IMG/VR virus record: IMGVR_UViG_3300028920_000054
Coordinates: 26,362-90,361 of that record
Strand: one strand, 5' to 3'
Source: a virus
Length of the DNA stretch: 64,000 nucleotides
Shown here: in pieces, positions 8,140 to 16,253 of the stretch
How positions within the stretch are numbered: position 1 is the first letter of the stretch
How the letters are laid out: each line of letters starts with the position of its first letter
Program-made: the position numbers and the translations under genes
Notes under the pieces: model-generated
What the model was told of the DNA's origin: nothing
Databases searched by the model: none
What the model saw: the letters and a program-made list of their open reading frames with translations, nothing else

Positions 8140-8304
8140 TTGAATAGTGTAGAAAAAACAGAAGTTGCATTAGATAAGGTCAGAGTTCAACACAAGAGAC
8201 TGAAAAGGGAGAAGTTTACGGGTGAAGTTGTTTTCACCATAAAATTAACCTATAATCAGGGAGGTGTACGGACAGAAGAGGTAACGTTAAAACAAAAAGT
8301 TTAG
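8140..8304 (+). CDS. Possible 54-residue small protein
   Basis: This open frame from TTG 8140 to TAG 8302-8304 encodes a basic protein ending FTIKLTYNQGGVRTEEVTLK, with alternating residues suggesting beta strands. An AAGGTG lies 5 bp upstream but overlaps the proposed -10 box, so the transcript would be nearly leaderless. No family is recognised. It lies between a promoter and a terminator. Confidence 0.4.
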   Translation: MNSVEKTEVALDKVRVQHKRLKREKFTGEVVFTIKLTYNQGGVRTEEVTLKQKV

Positions 8305-8342
8305 GACTCTTAAATTAATCTCCCCATTAGGGGACAATGTTT

Positions 8343-8383
8343 AAGCCCAGTTTTCGGAGGAATCCGTTTATTGGGCTTTTTTT
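8343..8383 (+). terminator. Intrinsic terminator before the capsid operon
   Basis: AAGCCCA and TGGGCTT flank a roughly 23-nt loop and run directly into seven or more T residues. It closes the short transcript from the 8106 promoter and lies just upstream of the scaffold gene. Confidence 0.8.
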
Positions 8384-8418
8384 ATTTTAGCTCGGAAGAG
8401 CAACGGAGGCGTGAAGCC

Positions 8419-9291
8419 ATGAAATACAAGACAATAGAAGGCGAAGACGGAAGTGTTGTTGGTGTAGCTGTAAATGAAAAGGGTTTGCCCGTAATGGTTG
8501 GTGATGATGGTGCTGAAGTTGCTATAGATGCAATTCATCTATACAGTAAAATTCCATCACTTCAGGAAGAAGCAAAAAATCACAGACTTAAGGCAAAGGA
8601 ATTTCAGGATGAACTTGATTCGTTCAAAGAAAAATATTCTGGAATAGAAGACCCCTCCAAGGCACTTGAAGCTCTAACTAAAATGCAGGATATTGAAGGT
8701 CAGAAGCTTATAGATTCCAAAGATGCGGAAGCATTAAGGCTTCAGTTGCAGGATGCTCATGATAAGGAACTTTCTGGAATAAAAAAGACCTATGATGAAA
8801 AAATAACAGAGCTTAGTGGGATTATAAACTCTCAACAGGCTGACATATTTGATTCATTAGTGCTTCAGAACTTTAACAATTCACAATGGTTTGCTGGTGA
8901 AAACCCAAAGACACACCTTGTTCCCGAAATCGCTAAAGACCATTTTGGGAAACACTTTAAGGTCGAAAAGAATTCGGCTGGAAAGACAGTGGTTATTGGA
9001 TACCATCTCGGTGGAGAAAGTGATGGACAGAAAATTTTCTCAATAGAAAGGCCAGGAGAAATTGCGGGATTTGATGAAGCAATGTCTATGATTATAGATA
9101 AGCATCCCCAAAGAGACAATATTCTGAGAGCGTCATTTGGTGGTGGGGCTGGCGGTGCTGATAATACGCCTAGTGCAAATAAACTTGAAAAGCTGAAAAA
9201 GGACTATGCGGCAGCACTTGCCAGTAAAAACACGGCACTTGCTAACCGTCTAATACGCCAGATTAATAGCGAAGAATCAAAAAATAAATAA
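8419..9291 (+). CDS. Capsid scaffold protein
   Basis: The 290-residue protein has a long charged coiled-coil segment (about residues 50-135), a globular C-terminal part, and a Gly/Ala-rich linker before a basic helical tail. This architecture is typical of phage scaffolds encoded just before the capsid gene. I chose ATG 8419, which follows GGAGG at 8405-8409. Upstream in-frame codons fall inside the terminator hairpin. It should template procapsid assembly with the major capsid protein encoded 50 bp downstream. Confidence 0.75.
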   Translation: MKYKTIEGEDGSVVGVAVNEKGLPVMVGDDGAEVAIDAIHLYSKIPSLQEEAKNHRLKAKEFQDELDSFKEKYSGIEDPSKALEALTKMQDIEGQKLIDSKDAEALRLQLQDAHDKELSGIKKTYDEKITELSGIINSQQADIFDSLVLQNFNNSQWFAGENPKTHLVPEIAKDHFGKHFKVEKNSAGKTVVIGYHLGGESDGQKIFSIERPGEIAGFDEAMSMIIDKHPQRDNILRASFGGGAGGADNTPSANKLEKLKKDYAAALASKNTALANRLIRQINSEESKNK

Positions 9292-9341
9292 GCAACAAAG
9301 TAAGATTGCCACCGAGCGACCACTAACAAAGGAGAGCAATT

Positions 9342-10316
9342 ATGGCTAACACGAGTGGTAATGGTACAAGTTGGAACCTGCCAAACTATATTGGAACAAT
9401 ATATATGGTGGGGTCTGACAACAAAACCCCCTTTATTAACATGATGGGTGGGTTGGAAGGTGGAAAGGTTCGCTTGGTAGCAGATCAGCAGTTTGCGGTT
9501 TCTCAGCCTTGGGATTTGGCAACGGCTAGTTCGGCGAGTATTTCTGAAACAGCTTCAGCAACCGCATCTACAGCATATCAGTATGTAAGAAGTGCAGACT
9601 ACAACTCAACGCAGATACTTCAGAGACGGGTAAATGTTTCCTACACGAAACTATCTGCTACTGGACAGGTAACTGCCGACACTACAACCAATCTTATAGA
9701 TGCGAGCGAATGGGACCCCGCACAGAACGAGCTTGATTTCCAAATTAACGCAAACCTGAAGCAGATTGCGAAAGATCTTGAATACATATGTTTCAAGGGT
9801 GTATATCAGCAGGCTAGTTCCGCTGCTGTTGCTGGCAAGTCTCGTGGTCTTGAAGCTGTTGCTGCACTTTCCGGCTCTAGCACAGTTGCGGCTGGTAGCG
9901 TTGACCTTTCAAGAGACCTCGTAAACGAACTCTTGAGAACGATGCTTGACAAGGGTGCTGAATTTGAAAATCCCGTCCTGTTCTGTAATGCATTCCAGAA
10001 ACAGCAGATTTCCAATGAATACGGATATGAACCCGAAAGCAGGGATGTTGGTGGTGTGAATATTCAGCAGATTATGACAGACTTCTGCGTCCTTGGTGTA
10101 GTTTATTCTCCACAGGTAACTACAAGCACAGTCGTCATCGCAGATATGGCGTTTTGTCATCCTGTTTGGCTTCCAGTTCCCGGCAAGGGAGTTCTGTTCT
10201 ATGAGGAGCTGTCTAAAACGGGCGCGAGTGAAACGGGGCAGATATTCGGACAGTTCGGCCTGGACTCAGGTCCTAAGGAGTTCATAGGCTCAATTACCGG
10301 TTTAACAACAAGTTAA
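9342..10316 (+). CDS. Major capsid protein (SU10/DUF5309-like)
   Basis: At 324 aa it has the usual length for this HK97-fold group. Visible family patterns are TPFINMMGG near residue 30, QILQRRVNVSYTKLSATGQV in the middle, an N-x3-QI-x-KDLEY helix, and the C-terminal GQIFGQFGLDSGPKEFIGSITGL. An excellent ribosome-binding site (AAAGGAGAG) precedes the ATG. It forms the icosahedral shell together with the scaffold upstream. The tandem 136-residue proteins downstream may be decoration proteins. Confidence 0.88.
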   Translation: MANTSGNGTSWNLPNYIGTIYMVGSDNKTPFINMMGGLEGGKVRLVADQQFAVSQPWDLATASSASISETASATASTAYQYVRSADYNSTQILQRRVNVSYTKLSATGQVTADTTTNLIDASEWDPAQNELDFQINANLKQIAKDLEYICFKGVYQQASSAAVAGKSRGLEAVAALSGSSTVAAGSVDLSRDLVNELLRTMLDKGAEFENPVLFCNAFQKQQISNEYGYEPESRDVGGVNIQQIMTDFCVLGVVYSPQVTTSTVVIADMAFCHPVWLPVPGKGVLFYEELSKTGASETGQIFGQFGLDSGPKEFIGSITGLTTS

Positions 10317-10330
10317 GGTACTTACGATGG

Positions 10331-10355
10331 TTTCTTAAAGTAAAACTTTAAGAAA
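10331..10355 (+). other. Perfect 10-bp stem-loop
   Basis: TTTCTTAAAG and CTTTAAGAAA flank a TAAAA loop exactly between the capsid stop and the HNH start. With AT-only ends and no long T-run it could be a weak terminator, or an mRNA processing or stability element that separates capsid expression from the endonuclease. Confidence 0.7.
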
Positions 10356-10377
10356 ATAAATCCACTTGGATACATTT

Positions 10378-11247
10378 ATGCACAATCTAATTTGTCAGTA
10401 TTGCGGAAAATCTTTTAGTGCAAGAAATTGGTACGCTAAATACTGTAGCCCTAACTGTAAGTCACATGCATATTCAGACAAGCATCGTGACGAAATAAAC
10501 AGTAGGGTTCGTAAAAACAGGGCTGGCAAAGAAGACAGAAAGAAAAATGGTAAATATACGCATAAATGTATCCATTGTGGAATAACGTTTCGATCAACAA
10601 GGCCCACCTGTTTGTCCTGTGGCAAACGAGACAAACTTCATCGGCCAAACGAAAAACAAACAATGGTAGAGTTGACCTGCGAACACTGTGGAAAGGTTTT
10701 CACAAAACCTAAAGCTCAATATGTTCAGGCAACCAAAAACGGTAAAAAGTTAGGGTGCTGTCAACGGCATACACACATATTGCATGGCCGCACTCTTTCT
10801 TTAACTTGCAGCGAATGTGGAAAGACATTTGAACGGGCCAAGTCTACTTACGAACACGACAATAAGGAAGGCGGACATGTGTTTTGCTCACGGGAATGTC
10901 AAGACAAAAACATAGATTACATTCTCAGGGGCGAAGACCACTACCACTATATTGACGGAAAATCAAGTGGGTATCGTGGTAAGGGTTGGAACAAAATTCG
11001 TAAGCGTATCAGAGAACGAGATAAACATACTTGTTATTTGTGTGGTAAGACAAGAGAAGATATTGGCAAGGAACTTGATGTCCACCATTTAATTAGGTTT
11101 GAAGATTTTGAAGATGAAAACGATGCTAACCAAGGGTATAATTTGATTTCACTTTGCCCTTGTTGTCATCACACTGAAGAAATTAATCCTACAATTTTAA
11201 GGATAGTCCCGTTGATTCGGGAGCGTAAGGAACGAATGGCAGCGTAG
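10378..11247 (+). CDS. HNH endonuclease with N-terminal zinc fingers
   Basis: This 289-residue protein begins at ATG 10378 (a TTG at 10366 is an alternative). Residues 1-185 contain repeated CxxC knuckles (CQYCGKSF, CIHCGITF, CEHCGKVF, CSECGKTF, FCSRECQ). The C-terminal HNH domain is RERDKHTCYLCGK, LDVHHLIRFE and NLISLCPCCHH, with catalytic histidines and structural cysteines intact. It lies alone between structural genes that normally adjoin, with the 7-mer TACTTAC on both sides, as expected for a free-standing homing-type nuclease. Confidence 0.88.
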   Translation: MHNLICQYCGKSFSARNWYAKYCSPNCKSHAYSDKHRDEINSRVRKNRAGKEDRKKNGKYTHKCIHCGITFRSTRPTCLSCGKRDKLHRPNEKQTMVELTCEHCGKVFTKPKAQYVQATKNGKKLGCCQRHTHILHGRTLSLTCSECGKTFERAKSTYEHDNKEGGHVFCSRECQDKNIDYILRGEDHYHYIDGKSSGYRGKGWNKIRKRIRERDKHTCYLCGKTREDIGKELDVHHLIRFEDFEDENDANQGYNLISLCPCCHHTEEINPTILRIVPLIRERKERMAA

Positions 11248-11273
11248 ACTGCCTACTTACAGGAGGAAATAAA

Positions 11274-11684
11274 ATGGCAGATGGAAATGTGTTCGATTAC
11301 ACAAGAGTAAGAAGCCCCGACATGAAGGAAGTCATGAAAAACATTGACACGGCATTTTCTGTCGCTCATGCGGAAACTCTTACCACAAGTTATACAGTTT
11401 TAACAACCGATCTTGGTAAGACAATCAGGGTGAACGCTGCCGGAAACCTTACAATGACACTTCCGGCTGTCGGTGCGACTGAAGATGGGGCAAAACTTAC
11501 ATTCGTTAAGCAGGGCGCTGGTAAAATGACGATTCTAGCATCAACCGGTGATAAAGTTGGCGGTTCTGCTGCAACCGGATTTTATGCATCTGAAACTGAT
11601 AATGCCGTTCTTGGATTGGAATATGTGCATGGTGCTACTACATGGGCGATAGTGTCCAAGGAAGGAACCTTTGCGTCAACGTAA
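11274..11684 (+). CDS. Virion protein, tandem paralog A
   Basis: A 136-residue beta-rich protein with an AGGAGG ribosome-binding site. It shares the whole length with the next gene: both start MA.GN.FDYTRVRSPDM, have TLPAVGA..DGA..TF.KQGAG in the middle, and end .EGTF or .VGTFA. The central motif is common in phage decoration and fibre modules. Its position after the capsid gene suggests a head decoration or head-fibre protein. Confidence 0.65.
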   Translation: MADGNVFDYTRVRSPDMKEVMKNIDTAFSVAHAETLTTSYTVLTTDLGKTIRVNAAGNLTMTLPAVGATEDGAKLTFVKQGAGKMTILASTGDKVGGSAATGFYASETDNAVLGLEYVHGATTWAIVSKEGTFAST

Positions 11685-11726
11685 GGAACTAACGACGTTT
11701 AAGCGTCTACTTACAAGGAGAGTATA

Positions 11727-12137
11727 ATGGCTAAGGGAAACATTTTTGATTATACACGAGTTCGCAGTCCTGACATGGATGAGATTATGAAGAATATTGA
11801 TACCGCTTTTGCGGTAGGCAACCCATCCACTGTAACTACTGCATATACCGTTACGAGCGCTGACTTTGGTACTACTATTCGTATCAATTCAGCAAGCACA
11901 GTTACCGTAACACTTCCCGCTGTGGGTGCTTCGGATGATGGAGCGACAATAACCTTCATTAAGCAGGGTGCGGGAGATATTGCTATCACGGCAGGAACGG
12001 GCGACTATATAGATGGAAGTCCTTCTTCTGGCAGCACATATTCGTCAGATACCAAATCGGCACTGAAGATTCAGTATGTCCATGGGATGACCGAGTGGGT
12101 TGTTATTGATGAAGTCGGAACTTTTGCGACAATGTAA
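11727..12137 (+). CDS. Virion protein, tandem paralog B
   Basis: The second copy of the 136-residue family, of identical length and colinear with paralog A. The N-terminal third is almost invariant and the loops around residues 25-45 and 95-115 are divergent. It has its own AAGGAG site after the same TACTTAC leader. The pattern is a fixed duplication with diversified surface loops. Confidence 0.65.
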   Translation: MAKGNIFDYTRVRSPDMDEIMKNIDTAFAVGNPSTVTTAYTVTSADFGTTIRINSASTVTVTLPAVGASDDGATITFIKQGAGDIAITAGTGDYIDGSPSSGSTYSSDTKSALKIQYVHGMTEWVVIDEVGTFATM

Positions 12138-12144
12138 CCAAGGT

Positions 12145-12165
12145 GGGGGAGTCTAGTACTCCCCT
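12145..12165 (+). other. GC-rich hairpin
   Basis: GGGGAG and CTCCCC flank a 7-nt loop between two structural genes. No T-run follows, so an RNA-stability or processing role is more likely than termination. Confidence 0.5.
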
Positions 12166-12181
12166 ATACCGGGAGGACAAT

Positions 12182-12676
12182 ATGAAATTTTATAAAAAAG
12201 ATATACCCGGAGTTTATTTGCCGGGAGTGGTGTGGAACCCAATCACACGCAGAAGGTGGTGCAGCTTTGATGCTGGTGGGGGAGTTGTTGAAACAGATAA
12301 CCCCCAACTTATAGAATACTTGCTAAACCTTGGATATCCACACGATGAAGTTCCTGAAGTAAAGGCGGTTGAACCAGAAACTTCCGATGTTAATGAAGCC
12401 AAGGAACAGGCAGAAGAAGAAATAACCTCTATTGGCCCACTTAAAATGGATGCCATAGTAGAACACAAAAAAGAAGACGAACCTTCAAAATTCAAAACAA
12501 GGTCAGAACTTAACGACTACGTTAAGACCAAATACGGGAAATCGCAACGAGCGATGAACCGAGAAGAACTTATCATATACGCTTCTTCTGAATTTGGTGT
12601 CGAACTTACAGATACGAATTGGATGCAATTACAGAAGAAAGTAAAGGATTTGGAGGAATCGTCTTTGGAAAGCTAA
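12182..12676 (+). CDS. Structural-region protein with Glu/Lys-rich middle
   Basis: The 164-residue product starts at ATG 12182 after GGGAGG. The N-terminal 55 residues look globular (LPGVVWNPITRRRWC...) and the centre is acidic and disordered. The C-terminal segment (RSELNDYVKTKYGKSQRAMNREELIIYA) resembles a SAP/HeH-like helical DNA-binding segment. It probably belongs to the head or neck, but the family is not recognised. Confidence 0.6.
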   Translation: MKFYKKDIPGVYLPGVVWNPITRRRWCSFDAGGGVVETDNPQLIEYLLNLGYPHDEVPEVKAVEPETSDVNEAKEQAEEEITSIGPLKMDAIVEHKKEDEPSKFKTRSELNDYVKTKYGKSQRAMNREELIIYASSEFGVELTDTNWMQLQKKVKDLEESSLES

Positions 12677-12688
12677 AAGGAGTAGGTC

Positions 12689-13075
12689 ATGAGTAGAACA
12701 CCTACAGTAATGAAAAACTTTTCCAAGGACTCAGCGTTTGTTACCTATGAGTCTAGTTCTGGGACTCTTGACTTTACATTGTCCGCAAACTTTGCAACCT
12801 ACTCCAACTTTGAATACGAGTTGTTGGGCGTAGAATTGCATATTGTTGGCACAGCACCAACTACTACAGAAAACTTCACGGTAATAAGAGATGCGACAGC
12901 TGGAAGTCCATACGACGCAAAGCTGTATTCTAAGGATATGGGTGGGGTTAAAGATATAGTGTGGGGACCTGAAGAACCGCTTCTGTTTGCATTAAACGAC
13001 GAAGTTGATATTGCATGGCTTAACTCTGAAGCCAAAACATACGGTCTTTCGGTGCGGTATCGGAGGCTGACATAA
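12689..13075 (+). CDS. Predicted virion structural protein, 128 aa
   Basis: Beta-rich, Ser/Thr-rich sequence with no signal peptide and a good AGGAG site. It shares its last base with the next ATG (TAATG). Position and composition indicate a virion protein. No specific family is recognised. Confidence 0.55.
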   Translation: MSRTPTVMKNFSKDSAFVTYESSSGTLDFTLSANFATYSNFEYELLGVELHIVGTAPTTTENFTVIRDATAGSPYDAKLYSKDMGGVKDIVWGPEEPLLFALNDEVDIAWLNSEAKTYGLSVRYRRLT

Positions 13076-13641
13076 TGGAAATAATAAACGGAATAGACAT
13101 AAACACAGGAGCAACAGCGGCTTCACTTTCAGACATTGCTGCAAACGTTATCGGAATAACAGGCTACGCAACAGAAGCTTCTCTTTCCGAAGGTCTTGCT
13201 GGAATTATAGGTATAACAGGCTACTCAACGGAAGCTTCCGTCTCTGAAGTTGCCTCAAGTGCGATATCAATTAAAACAACAACAGACAAATTAGCCGGAT
13301 CAATTGCCGCAAGTGCCACAACTGCAAGCTGGAACACATCAGAAGCAAACATAGTTTCAATAGGGGCCAATGACACAAAATACAAACTTCATTCTCTCGT
13401 GGTAGACATGAACGCACTTCATGTTGGAGCCACCATTACACTCAGGATGTATTCTCAAATAAATGGGACAGAACGAAAGCTGTACGATGAAGACTATGTT
13501 GTTGGAACAGACCCAGATGGCGTGTGGCTTGTGGATGGAACCGTTGGGATACACGAGGTGCTAAGAGTTTCCGCAGAAAGCAATGCGGCAACAGATGACG
13601 GTGCTTCAATACCATACGATTACATCCTTGAAGAAATGTAA
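13075..13641 (+). CDS. Predicted virion structural protein with internal repeat
   Basis: In this 188-residue protein the N-terminal half repeats IIGITGY.TEAS.SE (around residues 23-60), a helical or trimeric stalk-like pattern. A beta-rich C-terminal domain follows. It is tightly coupled to the preceding gene. Probably a fibre or decoration component; the role is inferred from context. Confidence 0.55.
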   Translation: MEIINGIDINTGATAASLSDIAANVIGITGYATEASLSEGLAGIIGITGYSTEASVSEVASSAISIKTTTDKLAGSIAASATTASWNTSEANIVSIGANDTKYKLHSLVVDMNALHVGATITLRMYSQINGTERKLYDEDYVVGTDPDGVWLVDGTVGIHEVLRVSAESNAATDDGASIPYDYILEEM

Positions 13642-13653
13642 TGGTGATGCACC

Positions 13654-14289
13654 ATGAGCGTAAATTATAACACCAAAAAACTCAAAAAGACAGCAGGGCG
13701 GTTTGGAGATTCCACAAACTATTTAGATATAGATGAAAGTGGGATACTTACCTTGGTTGGTGATGCAGAAAGAAACATAACGCTGCGTCCAGATATTCAA
13801 TACGATGAAATAAATAAGGCGGTAGCTCCATCCCTTGAATACTATGGACCACACACCTACTACTCGCTTCCTGTATGGAATGACGATGGTGAGGAAATTT
13901 TTGCCACACTAAACATACCACAGAGGTGGGATGGAACAACGGCACCACGCATTCATTTACATACGGTACTCACAGGAACAGAGGTTATTGGGCACAAGTA
14001 TAAACTAGAAGTTGCATATTCTGTATCAACTCCGTCTGGTTCTTTGGTAAGTCCTGCGTCGACGATAGCTTCAGCAGAAACAGCAATTGTTGATGGAAAA
14101 ACTTCAGCGTATAGCTGTTATCTTACAGAAGTTGATATCGGAACAGGATTTAGTTGGGATGATACGCTGTCACTTAGAGTGAGAAGGGTGGACGCAACTG
14201 AAGCAACAAACCTTGATAATGAACTCGGGTTGCACGACTTTCACGTAGACTTTAAAAGAAACAGGCTTGGTGGTGATTGGGGTTATTAA
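13654..14289 (+). CDS. Predicted virion structural protein, beta-sandwich type
   Basis: The 211-residue product has a basic N-terminus (NYNTKKLKKTAGRFG) and a long beta-rich body (LPVWNDDGEEIFATLNIPQRWDG, LSLRVRRVD). Such bodies occur in phage proteins carrying jelly-roll receptor or decoration domains. It immediately precedes the lysis cluster. Confidence 0.55.
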   Translation: MSVNYNTKKLKKTAGRFGDSTNYLDIDESGILTLVGDAERNITLRPDIQYDEINKAVAPSLEYYGPHTYYSLPVWNDDGEEIFATLNIPQRWDGTTAPRIHLHTVLTGTEVIGHKYKLEVAYSVSTPSGSLVSPASTIASAETAIVDGKTSAYSCYLTEVDIGTGFSWDDTLSLRVRRVDATEATNLDNELGLHDFHVDFKRNRLGGDWGY

Positions 14290-14324
14290 CTATGTCCATT
14301 CCGGTGGTTATAAAGGGGCACAAA

Positions 14325-14552
14325 ATGACGAGTAAGGTTTTCGGAATAATTTTCGGGACTGTTTTTGCTGGATTGATTGTGTGTTGGATTTCTAGTGTTT
14401 CCCATTCAACCGTTCAAAATAAAGTTGCTATTGCTGAAACACGTCAAGAATTAAGGTCTGAAATGAAAGGAATAGCAAACACGCTTAATATACATTATGG
14501 GCTGTTAAAAGAAATACGGGACGACCAAAAGAAGCGAAACGGTGGGTCATGA
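14325..14552 (+). CDS. Small membrane protein of the lysis cluster
   Basis: A 75-residue protein with one membrane segment (about residues 4-22) and a charged, helix-prone tail. I prefer ATG 14325, which follows AAAGGGG; in-frame starts at 14277 and 14292 lack such a site. One span plus a periplasmic coil next to a lipoprotein and an endolysin suggests an inner-membrane spanin or a pinholin-like protein. The two cannot be separated from sequence alone. Confidence 0.55.
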   Translation: MTSKVFGIIFGTVFAGLIVCWISSVSHSTVQNKVAIAETRQELRSEMKGIANTLNIHYGLLKEIRDDQKKRNGGS

Positions 14553-14989
14553 AGAAATTTGTCACCACAACTATCTTAGTAGCGTTTTTGTTATCGGGGT
14601 GTGTTGCGATGCAGGTTATACCCGAAAGAAATACGTCGCTAGAGATTAAAACCATTGTACTTACAAACGAAGCAACGATGGATTCAAGCGGTGGCAAGGT
14701 CTTGGTATTGGAGGCAGAGGCAGATGGGTGGGCTTATAAGACAATGATATTTATAAGGAACCAAACCGTTTTAGTTGAATATATGCTTCAGACCAATCAA
14801 TATGTTGTGCATGGAACAATGTTGGATAAGGATGGAAATGGCTCTGTTGATGATTGGTACACATTGGTCAACAACGTTAAGATTGAAGTAAGTTCAGAAG
14901 ACATTCAGGAATATTACGACAATAGCTTTTTGAAATTCGTTAGATATGTATCAAAAAACGGAACGCTTAATCGTGGTGAAGCGGCATGA
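14549..14989 (+). CDS. Lipoprotein of the lysis cluster (possible outer spanin)
   Basis: The 146-residue product has a type II signal peptide: a KK pair, a hydrophobic core, then lipobox LLSGC at about residue 18. The mature part is beta-rich with an acidic DKDGNGSVDDW loop that could bind calcium. It overlaps the membrane-protein gene before it (ATGA) and the lysozyme gene after it. It is longer than most outer spanins, so a superinfection-type surface lipoprotein is also possible. Confidence 0.6.
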   Translation: MKKFVTTTILVAFLLSGCVAMQVIPERNTSLEIKTIVLTNEATMDSSGGKVLVLEAEADGWAYKTMIFIRNQTVLVEYMLQTNQYVVHGTMLDKDGNGSVDDWYTLVNNVKIEVSSEDIQEYYDNSFLKFVRYVSKNGTLNRGEAA

Positions 14990-15444
14990 ACTACAAGAAA
15001 GTTAAAGAGTATATTTCTAACAACGAAGGTTGTAAGCAAAAACCCTACATGGATACCAAGGGATATTGGACGATAGGGAAGGGGCACAGGCTATTTGGTA
15101 AACCCTCAGATGAAATGATAAAAAGGGGAATTTCAGAAGAAGAAATAGAGAAATTGTTTCATCAAGACATACTCACAGCACACATGGCGTGTAAGAACGC
15201 ATTTAACGGTTTTGATTCATTCCCTGAAGATGCAAAAATAGTTTTAATGGACATGGCATTTAATATTGGTGAGGGGAGCGACACAAGAAAGACTGGGGTT
15301 GAGGGTTTTGACAACATGCAGAAAGCGGTTGAAGAAAAGAATTGGAACGAAGCGGCATGGCAAATGCTTGATTCAAAATACGCAAAAGAAGACGTGCCTG
15401 AACGGGCAATAAGGAATGCGTTGATACTAAGGAAAGTGATATGA
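14986..15444 (+). CDS. T4-type lysozyme (GH24 endolysin)
   Basis: Cleaves the MurNAc-GlcNAc bond of peptidoglycan. The 152-residue protein has EGCKQKPYMDTKGYWTIGKGH near the N-terminus. The catalytic triad E14, D23 and T29 has exactly the T4 lysozyme spacing (E11/D20/T26). LMDMAFNIGEG and AAWQMLDSKYA match the helical lobe. There is no signal peptide, so it needs a holin. It overlaps its neighbours by 4 bp on each side. Confidence 0.93.
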   Translation: MNYKKVKEYISNNEGCKQKPYMDTKGYWTIGKGHRLFGKPSDEMIKRGISEEEIEKLFHQDILTAHMACKNAFNGFDSFPEDAKIVLMDMAFNIGEGSDTRKTGVEGFDNMQKAVEEKNWNEAAWQMLDSKYAKEDVPERAIRNALILRKVI

Positions 15445-16004
15445 AAAACGACCTTTCTTTATATTTACCAGTTAGAAGTCAGATGCGAACCGGAGACCTA
15501 TTACAGTGGCATTCTAACAGTGTCCTTGGGAAGATGATTCGTGCCAAAACACACAAAGACAGACCAAAATATGAAGTAGAAAACGATATAAACGTAAACC
15601 ATTCATCTCTAGTTATATGCTTGAAGGAAGTAGAATCGGGTGACTTAAGAATACACACGAACGAAGCCATGGAAAAGGGAACAGTTCCCGCTTTTTTGTC
15701 GGTAAGGCTTCAACAGTTTGATGGCCACGTGTGGTGGTATCCACTTAACGATGAAATAGAAGGAACTTTTAACGTAGACAGAGTTAAGATAGGACGAAAT
15801 GCATTTGAATATCTTGGTGTTGGATATGATTATTGGGCAATAGCAAAAAAACTTGTTAACATCAAAACGAGAATAGATATAAGAAAATTATTCTGCAATG
15901 AATATTGTAGCGTATGCTATGGGGTAAGGATGGGTGCTGTAGCACGAAGTCCAAATGCCATGCCTAGATTACACATACACAAAACACCAATAATGATTTT
16001 ATAG
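15441..16004 (+). CDS. NlpC/P60-like (YiiX-type) papain-fold protein
   Basis: The 187-residue protein has an N-terminal SQMRTGDLLQWHS strand, NHSSLVICL with a candidate catalytic histidine, and a late FCNEYCSVCYG with a candidate nucleophilic cysteine. The order (His before Cys, permuted) fits the YiiX/YebB branch of NlpC/P60 hydrolases. It overlaps the lysozyme gene and may act as a second wall or lipid-linked hydrolase during lysis or entry. Confidence 0.6.
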   Translation: MKNDLSLYLPVRSQMRTGDLLQWHSNSVLGKMIRAKTHKDRPKYEVENDINVNHSSLVICLKEVESGDLRIHTNEAMEKGTVPAFLSVRLQQFDGHVWWYPLNDEIEGTFNVDRVKIGRNAFEYLGVGYDYWAIAKKLVNIKTRIDIRKLFCNEYCSVCYGVRMGAVARSPNAMPRLHIHKTPIMIL

Positions 16005-16012
16005 GTGGAGTG

Positions 16013-16234
16013 ATGGAAGAAATAAGTTTTCTACAATGGTTGGCAAACGGTGGGTTGCAGGACTATCTTGAATTGGTAGTTAAAAACAACGCATTTCTTT
16101 TGGGTATTATATATGGCATTCCAAAATACTTTGCTGTGGTTTTAGGGAAACAGGGGGAAAACAAACTGATAGACTTGGTTGGTTTGGGGTGGAATACAGC
16201 GAAGGAATCATGGAAAGAACGTAAAAGCAAATAG
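16013..16234 (+). CDS. Small single-span membrane protein
   Basis: In this 73-residue protein residues 20-45 form a hydrophobic stretch (NNAFLLGIIYGIPKYFAVVLG) followed by a basic tail. The start could be GTG 16010 or ATG 16013, both directly after GGTGGAG. It ends the lysis cluster and is a holin candidate. Confidence 0.55.
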   Translation: MEEISFLQWLANGGLQDYLELVVKNNAFLLGIIYGIPKYFAVVLGKQGENKLIDLVGLGWNTAKESWKERKSK

Positions 16235-16253
16235 TTATGCAGGACATTAATTA

